The notes under the pieces were generated by a model. It did no database searches. It was not told where the DNA came from and saw nothing but the letters and a program-made list of their open reading frames with translations. Both the position numbers and the translations under genes were made by a program. From DASXAQ01 sp036406615 (GTDB lineage Bacteria > Actinomycetota > UBA4738), in assembly GCA_036406615.1 (NCBI GenBank), contig DASXAQ010000018.1:1-32688 (forward strand): DNA of 32,688 nucleotides, written 5' to 3'. Shown piece by piece: positions 28,639 to 32,688 of this stretch (positions are counted from its first letter, which is position 1; each line of letters begins with the position of its first letter).

Positions 28639-30252
28639 TCAGGCCCGCCTTCGCTTGCGGTCGCGCAATACCTGGTGTGCCGCGTTGTAGCCGGGCGCGC
28701 CCGTCACGCCGCCGCCGGGGTGCGCGCCCGCCCCGCAGAGGTACAGGCCGTCGACCGGCGAACGGTACCTGGCCCACCCGGGCACCGGCCGGTTGAAGAA
28801 CAGCTGGTCCAGCGTGAGATCGCCGTGGAAGATGTTGCCTTCGGTGAGCCCGTACGTCCGCTCCAGATCCAGGGGCGTGAGCACCTGCCGCGCGACGATC
28901 GTGTCCGCGAAGCCGGGGACGTACTCGGAGATCTTGGCCACCACGCGGTCGCCCAGCAGGTCGCGGCGCTGGTCCCACGTGCCCTCGTGGAGCCGGTAGG
29001 GCACGAACTGCACGAACGACGTCATGACGTGGGAACCCGGAGGCGCCAGCGTGGGGTCGACGCTCGAGGCGACCACGCAGTCCACCCACAGCTGCTCGGG
29101 GATCTCGCCGTGCTTTGCCGTGTCGTAGCAGCGCTCGGCGAACTCCGGCGACTCCAGCAGCGTGAACAACGAACGGCGAACGGGGTCGGCGTCCTTCGGC
29201 ATGCCCACCGGCAGCGGCTCGCGCGACAGCACGAAGTTCACCTTGGCGCACGGCCCGTCCATCTTGATCCCGGCGATCGCGGTGCGAAAGTCCTCCGGCA
29301 GCTCCCGCTTGTCGACCAGGCCGAGGAACGTTCGCTTCGGGTCCGCGCCCGAGAGCACCGTCGACGCGGCGATCTGCGTGCCGTCCTCGAGCACCACGCC
29401 CCGGGCGCGCCCCGATTCGACGTCAACTCGGGCGACGGGCGCCTCGGTCACGATCTCGCCGCCGAACCCGCGAACGGCGGTCGCCATCGCCTGCGTGATC
29501 GAACCCATCCCGCCGATGACGTGGCCGTAGAAGCCCTGGACTCCCTCGTCGCCGCCCGACAGCAGATGGAACAGCAGCCCGATCGCGGTGCCCGGCTGGT
29601 ACGGGCCGCCGTGCTTGCCGTACACGTTGTTCGCGACGTACATCGTCCGGACGCGGTCCGACTCGAACGTGCGATCCAGGTAGTCGCCGAGGCTCCCGGT
29701 CAGGAACGCGACCATCTGCCCGACCTCGTCGCCGGAGATCGTGCGGAAGCGCCGGGCGTGCCGTATCGCCTCCCGCGCGCGCCCCAGCCCCCGGGCGTGG
29801 ACGTCGGGGGGCGGCTCCAGGAAGTACGGCTGCAGGTAGCGCGCGAGCTTCTTCAACTGTGCGTCGACGCTCAGGAACGTGCGGGCGTCGCGCGCCGAGA
29901 ACCGTTCGATCTCCGCGGCCGTGCGCTCGTTGTCGGACCACCACGGCAGGATCTCGCCGTCGAGGAACGGGACCTGCAGCCCGGGCTCACACGGCACCAT
30001 CCGCAGCCCGAGCGGGCCGAGGCGAAGGTCCCGGATCACCTCGGGGCGGAGCATGCTCGCGATGTACGACGTGGTGGACGCGCGGCACCCCGGGGCGATC
30101 TCCTCGGTGACGCAGCAGCCCCCGACCTGTTCGCGACGTTCGAGCACGACGGTCGACAGCCCCGCGCGCGCAAGGTAGGCGGCGGCCGTCAGGCCGTTGT
30201 GGCCCGCCCCGATGACGATTGTGTCGTAGCGGTTGTGGGATGGGGTTCCCAT
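28639..30252 (-). CDS. Phytoene desaturase-like (PYROXD2-type) FAD oxidoreductase
   Basis: The 537-residue protein belongs to the large NAD(P)/FAD oxidoreductase group that includes CrtI and PYROXD2. It begins YDTIVIGAGHNGLTAAAYLARAG, with the dinucleotide-binding GxGxxG and the PYROXD2-type GHNGL variant, followed by VVLERREQVGGCC. GGMGSITQAMATAV in the middle and the C-terminal FAD motif DGLYLCGAGAHPGGGVTGAPGYNAA (in two pieces) complete the signature. It is not obviously a carotenoid enzyme, as no phytoene synthase is nearby. The ATG at 30252 has GGAGGT 11 nt upstream. It is the first gene of the BHMT operon and faces a TetR gene. Confidence 0.88.
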   Translation of the reverse strand: MGTPSHNRYDTIVIGAGHNGLTAAAYLARAGLSTVVLERREQVGGCCVTEEIAPGCRASTTSYIASMLRPEVIRDLRLGPLGLRMVPCEPGLQVPFLDGEILPWWSDNERTAAEIERFSARDARTFLSVDAQLKKLARYLQPYFLEPPPDVHARGLGRAREAIRHARRFRTISGDEVGQMVAFLTGSLGDYLDRTFESDRVRTMYVANNVYGKHGGPYQPGTAIGLLFHLLSGGDEGVQGFYGHVIGGMGSITQAMATAVRGFGGEIVTEAPVARVDVESGRARGVVLEDGTQIAASTVLSGADPKRTFLGLVDKRELPEDFRTAIAGIKMDGPCAKVNFVLSREPLPVGMPKDADPVRRSLFTLLESPEFAERCYDTAKHGEIPEQLWVDCVVASSVDPTLAPPGSHVMTSFVQFVPYRLHEGTWDQRRDLLGDRVVAKISEYVPGFADTIVARQVLTPLDLERTYGLTEGNIFHGDLTLDQLFFNRPVPGWARYRSPVDGLYLCGAGAHPGGGVTGAPGYNAAHQVLRDRKRRRA

Positions 30253-30266
30253 GCGATATCGTGACC

Positions 30267-30284
30267 TCCGGTCAGAACTCCGGA
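30267..30284. promoter_or_regulatory. Inverted repeat TCCGG-N8-CCGGA in the divergent intergenic region
   Basis: TCCGG (30267-30271) and CCGGA (30280-30284) flank an 8-bp centre, overlapping the likely ribosome binding site of the PYROXD2-like gene. CTCCGG is also repeated directly. It is a possible TetR site. Confidence 0.35.
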
Positions 30285-30287
30285 CGC

Positions 30288-30311
30288 CTGGTGCGCGCCA
30301 CCATACACCAG
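30288..30311. promoter_or_regulatory. Nested inverted repeats CTGGTG / CACCA(G), candidate TetR operator
   Basis: TGGTG (30289-30293) pairs with CACCA (30299-30303) around CGCGC. CTGGTG (30288-30293) also pairs with CACCAG (30306-30311) across 12 bp. Both lie midway between the divergent TetR gene and the BHMT operon. Confidence 0.4.
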
Positions 30312-30349
30312 CTACGTCACCGCTCCAATCCATCCCAAGAAGGACAAAC

Positions 30350-31057
30350 ATGACCCAAAGTCAGCTCACGCCGCCCTCTTCGACGATTCTGCCGCCGCCC
30401 CGCCGGATGGCGGCGCGTACGGCCGAGAAGCGCGAGCGCATCGTGGAGTGCGCGATGCGCCACTTTGCCGAAGCCGGCTACCAGGCCGCGAGGGTGGAGG
30501 ACATCGCCGGCGAGCTCGGCATCGCCAAGGGTTCGGTGTTCCAGCACTTCGGAAGCAAGCAGGGACTGTTCCTGGCCGCGTACCGGCGCGCCGTCGGGTC
30601 ACTGCCCGGCTACCTGGACGCCCCGCCCGAGGTGACCGACCGCGGCTTCTTCGAGATCATCCGGTACTGGCTCGAGCGCACGCGCCACCTCGTGCGCGAG
30701 GACTGGGTTCCGTACCGGGTCACGCTGCTCGGCAACTACGGGACGGACCTGAGCCTCAAGCGGGAGATCAACCGCTTCCTGGTGACCGAGGACCCCTACG
30801 GGACGCGGGCGTTCGTCGAGCTCGGCATCCGGCGCGGCGAGCTCCGGACCGACATCGACTTCGACATGGTCGTGTCGATGGTCGACTGGCTGATGGAGCG
30901 GTTCCAGGACGCGCTGGTCACCGAGGAGCTGGACCCGGGCCTGTTCCGGCACCAGGGCGACCCGTCGCAGCGGACCAAGGCGCGTGTGGCTCAGTTCATG
31001 AAGCTGCTGCGAAGCGCGATCGGCACGCAGCCGGCTCCGCGAACGGCGCCGGCCTAG
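30350..31057 (+). CDS. TetR/AcrR family transcriptional regulator
   Basis: The 235-residue protein has a TetR DNA-binding domain at about 22-70: KRERIVECAMRHFAEAGYQAA, then VEDIAGELGIAKGSVFQHFGSKQGLF (two blocks). The C-terminal half (about 85-225) has the TetR_C-type pattern with WVPYRVTLLGNYGTDLSLKR; its ligand is unknown. It is transcribed away from the operon of two FAD oxidoreductases and BHMT, so it is the natural candidate to regulate that operon and itself. The ATG at 30350 has AGAAGGA with 5 nt spacing. The stop codon overlaps the hemQ stop in the shared sequence CTAG. Confidence 0.92.
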   Translation: MTQSQLTPPSSTILPPPRRMAARTAEKRERIVECAMRHFAEAGYQAARVEDIAGELGIAKGSVFQHFGSKQGLFLAAYRRAVGSLPGYLDAPPEVTDRGFFEIIRYWLERTRHLVREDWVPYRVTLLGNYGTDLSLKREINRFLVTEDPYGTRAFVELGIRRGELRTDIDFDMVVSMVDWLMERFQDALVTEELDPGLFRHQGDPSQRTKARVAQFMKLLRSAIGTQPAPRTAPA

Positions 31058-31725
31058 GCCAGGTCCTGGAACGCCTGCGCGGGCTCCTTGCGGATGCCCG
31101 TGACGAAGGGAACCTCCACCTTCGTGTACCGTCGCGCCTCTGCGGCGCGCAGCGCGCGGATGCAGTCCAAGATGCGGATGAGGTCATCCGCCTCGAAGGC
31201 CAGGATCCACTCCCAGTCGTTGATGCCGAAGGCGCTGGTGGTGTTCGCAAGGACGTCGGGGTACTCGCGCCCGATCACCCCATGGTCGCGAAGGAGCCGG
31301 CCGCGCTCGTCGGGCGGAAGCAGGTACCACTCTGGCGTGCGCACGAACGGGTAGACGCACAGGTACGTGCGGGGAGCGTCTCCCTTGACGAACGCCGGCG
31401 CGTGATCGGCGGTGAACTCCGCGGGGCGAACCGCCCCCATGAACGCCCACGTCAGCTCCAGCCGGCGACCGAGCTCCGTTCGGCGAAACGCGACGAGCAG
31501 GTCCTGCACGTCGGCAGGCGAGCGGGCAACCCACCACATCATGAGGTCGGCGTCGGCGCGAAAGCCGGCCGTGGAGTACGCGCCGCGGACGGTCACGCGA
31601 TCCTCCCACTCCTTCAGGAGCACGTCGGCGTCGTGGCACGCCTGGGTGCGGTCGGCGTCGGGCATCGCCCGCAGCTCGGGCGTTGAGCGAAACACCGGGT
31701 AATGCGCGTAGATCACGTCGTCCAC
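31054..31725 (-). CDS. hemQ: Coproheme decarboxylase HemQ
   Basis: The 223-residue protein is a chlorite dismutase-family enzyme of the HemQ branch. HemQ decarboxylates coproheme III to haem b in the last step of the coproporphyrin-dependent pathway used by actinobacteria and firmicutes. Marks are the YPFVRTPEWYLLPPDER block with Tyr125, RDHGVIGREY with His148, FGINDWEWILAFE, and the EARRYTKVEVPFVTG end. Tyr125 and His148 are the likely catalytic Tyr and proximal haem ligand, by position in the family. The Arg typical of true chlorite dismutases is not evident. The GTG start overlaps the hemY end by 13 bp and has GGAGG with 7 nt spacing inside hemY. Confidence 0.93.
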   Translation of the reverse strand: MDDVIYAHYPVFRSTPELRAMPDADRTQACHDADVLLKEWEDRVTVRGAYSTAGFRADADLMMWWVARSPADVQDLLVAFRRTELGRRLELTWAFMGAVRPAEFTADHAPAFVKGDAPRTYLCVYPFVRTPEWYLLPPDERGRLLRDHGVIGREYPDVLANTTSAFGINDWEWILAFEADDLIRILDCIRALRAAEARRYTKVEVPFVTGIRKEPAQAFQDLA

Positions 31726-32688
31726 GACACAGCCTCCGTTCGTTCGGGATCGGTGCCGCCTGGCCGCGTTCGGCCGGCCGCCGCCGATTGGCCGGCGCCG
31801 CCGTCGCCGCTCGCTCCAGCGAGCACCGCTTCAGCAGCCTCGGCGCCCTGGCGCACGCAGTCGGCGATGCCCACCCCACGATACGCGGAACCGGCCACGA
31901 ACACGCCGGGCGCGTCGCGGCGAAGCGCATCCCGGATCCGGTCGACCCGGTCGAGGTGGCCGACCTCGTACTGGGGCATCGCCCGCTCCCAGCGGACCAC
32001 CACCCGGGACGACGCAGCGGCGCCCATCGGCCAGGCGCGTTCGACGTCGGCCGCGACGGCGGCGGCCAGATCGTCGTCGGACAGAGACAGCGCGCGCTGG
32101 TCGCCGTCGCGGCCGACGAACGCCCGTACGACCGCCCGATCGCCGAAGCTTCGCTCGGGCCACTTGCGCGAGACCCACGTGCACGCCGTGATCGTGGCCG
32201 GCCGTCCCGGCGCCACGGACTCGGACGCCGGCACGATGAAGCCGGTCGCGTCGGGCAGCGACGGGCCCGTTCCCTCCGGGTATGCGAGCGTCACCGCTGC
32301 GGTCGAGACGTAGCGGATCCCGCCAAGGTCGCCGGCCGCGTCGGCGCTCACCTCCGTCAGCAGCCGCGCGGACACGAACGCCGGGGTTGCCAGCACCACC
32401 GCGTCGGCGACCAGCCGTTCGGATCCGGCCGTCACCTCCCAGGGGGCAGACCCGCCCGGCACGCGCCGCAGCGAGGACGCCGTCGTCGACGGGCGGAACC
32501 TGGACTCGCCGATGCGCGTGACCAGCGCGTCGCTCAGGCGCTTCAGCCCGCCGTCGAGCGTCGCGAACATCGGTCCACCCTTGCCCTCCCGTGCCGCGCG
32601 GCGGGCCGCGCGAGCCCCACGGATCAGGCTGCCGAACCGGCGCTCCCAGTCGGCCAGCTCCGGGAAGGTGGCCCGAACGCTGAGCCGC
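31713..32688 (-). CDS. hemY: Coproporphyrinogen III oxidase HemY/CgoX (5' end outside window)
   Basis: The visible part is the C-terminal 325 residues of a flavoprotein of the HemY (formerly HemG/protoporphyrinogen oxidase) family, which oxidises coproporphyrinogen III to coproporphyrin III. From the right edge it reads TFPELADWERRFGSLIRG, then GGPMFATLDGGLKRL, VVLATPAFVSARLL, YVSTAAVTLAYP and the C-terminal FAD contact FVAGSAYRGVGIADCVRQG. A Gly/Ala/Thr-rich tail of about 35 residues follows the normal end and runs over the hemQ ribosome binding site. The N-terminal FAD-binding domain lies beyond position 32688. Order hemY-hemQ supports the coproporphyrin-dependent route. Confidence 0.9.
   Translation of the reverse strand, partial: RLSVRATFPELADWERRFGSLIRGARAARRAAREGKGGPMFATLDGGLKRLSDALVTRIGESRFRPSTTASSLRRVPGGSAPWEVTAGSERLVADAVVLATPAFVSARLLTEVSADAAGDLGGIRYVSTAAVTLAYPEGTGPSLPDATGFIVPASESVAPGRPATITACTWVSRKWPERSFGDRAVVRAFVGRDGDQRALSLSDDDLAAAVAADVERAWPMGAAASSRVVVRWERAMPQYEVGHLDRVDRIRDALRRDAPGVFVAGSAYRGVGIADCVRQGAEAAEAVLAGASGDGGAGQSAAAGRTRPGGTDPERTEAVSWTT

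Noticed and set aside
28675..30264. Plus-strand open frame (529 codons) opposite the PYROXD2-like gene
   Set aside because: The translation is Arg/Val/His-rich without motifs, while the minus strand carries both FAD-binding signatures.
1..32688. tRNA, rRNA, riboswitch, insertion sequence, prophage or genomic island
   Set aside because: I saw no cloverleaf-like or rRNA sequence, no transposase or integrase, no target-site duplications and no clear change in base composition.

Overview
The window is GC-rich, gene-dense DNA, probably from an uncultured or little-studied actinobacterium (Actinomycetota). Three things support this. There is an actinobacterial gene trio (MSMEG_4193-type phosphatase, DUF3090, SCO1664 family). 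The enoyl reductase is InhA-like. The window ends in the coproporphyrin-type haem genes hemY/cgoX and hemQ. GTG starts are common. At least eleven genes have a TANNNT box 6-7 nt upstream of the start codon and no Shine-Dalgarno sequence, the layout expected of leaderless transcripts. I saw no rRNA, tRNA, CRISPR array, transposase, integrase or phage gene, so it looks like ordinary chromosome. No stretch over 300 bases lacks a gene.

Layout. 1-2066: truncated AI-2E-type membrane protein, a GNAT acetyltransferase and a VOC protein. 2112-3852: DUF4349 membrane protein and a His/Cys-rich exported protein. 4073-6761: autoregulated-looking TetR gene, then the conserved phosphatase/DUF3090/SCO1664 trio. 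6823-10207: ECF sigma factor abutting an O6-alkylguanine methyltransferase, a FIST-domain protein, and a rhomboid protease with a zinc-finger head. 10223-12837: divergent APC permease and acetamidase/formamidase. 12860-16114: GNAT, a MoaD/ThiS-beta-propeller fusion, a thioredoxin-like protein, a TfoX-N protein and an unknown 117-residue protein. 16124-19281: two coupled coiled-coil membrane proteins, a macrodomain hydrolase, an MBL-fold hydrolase and an InhA-like enoyl-ACP reductase. 19289-21229: YceI and MarR genes facing apart across a double palindrome, then a GNAT. 21281-24544: acyl-CoA carboxyltransferase, AUH-like enoyl-CoA hydratase and HMG-CoA lyase, matching the lower leucine-degradation pathway. 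24697-30252: family 5 solute-binding lipoprotein, a strong hairpin, then an opposite-strand operon of a PYROXD2-like oxidoreductase, a sarcosine oxidase-like FAD enzyme and betaine-homocysteine methyltransferase. 30350-32688: TetR regulator, hemQ and truncated hemY.

No single obviously new defence or mobile system is present. The points most worth a second look are: the MoaD-like domain fused in frame through its terminal Gly-Gly to a beta-propeller; the ECF sigma/Ogt pair with an unexplained N-terminal segment on Ogt; the Ser replacing the catalytic Cys in the HMG-CoA lyase; the two TTGC-N4-GCAA palindromes between yceI and marR; the BHMT operon; and the regular leaderless promoter grammar.
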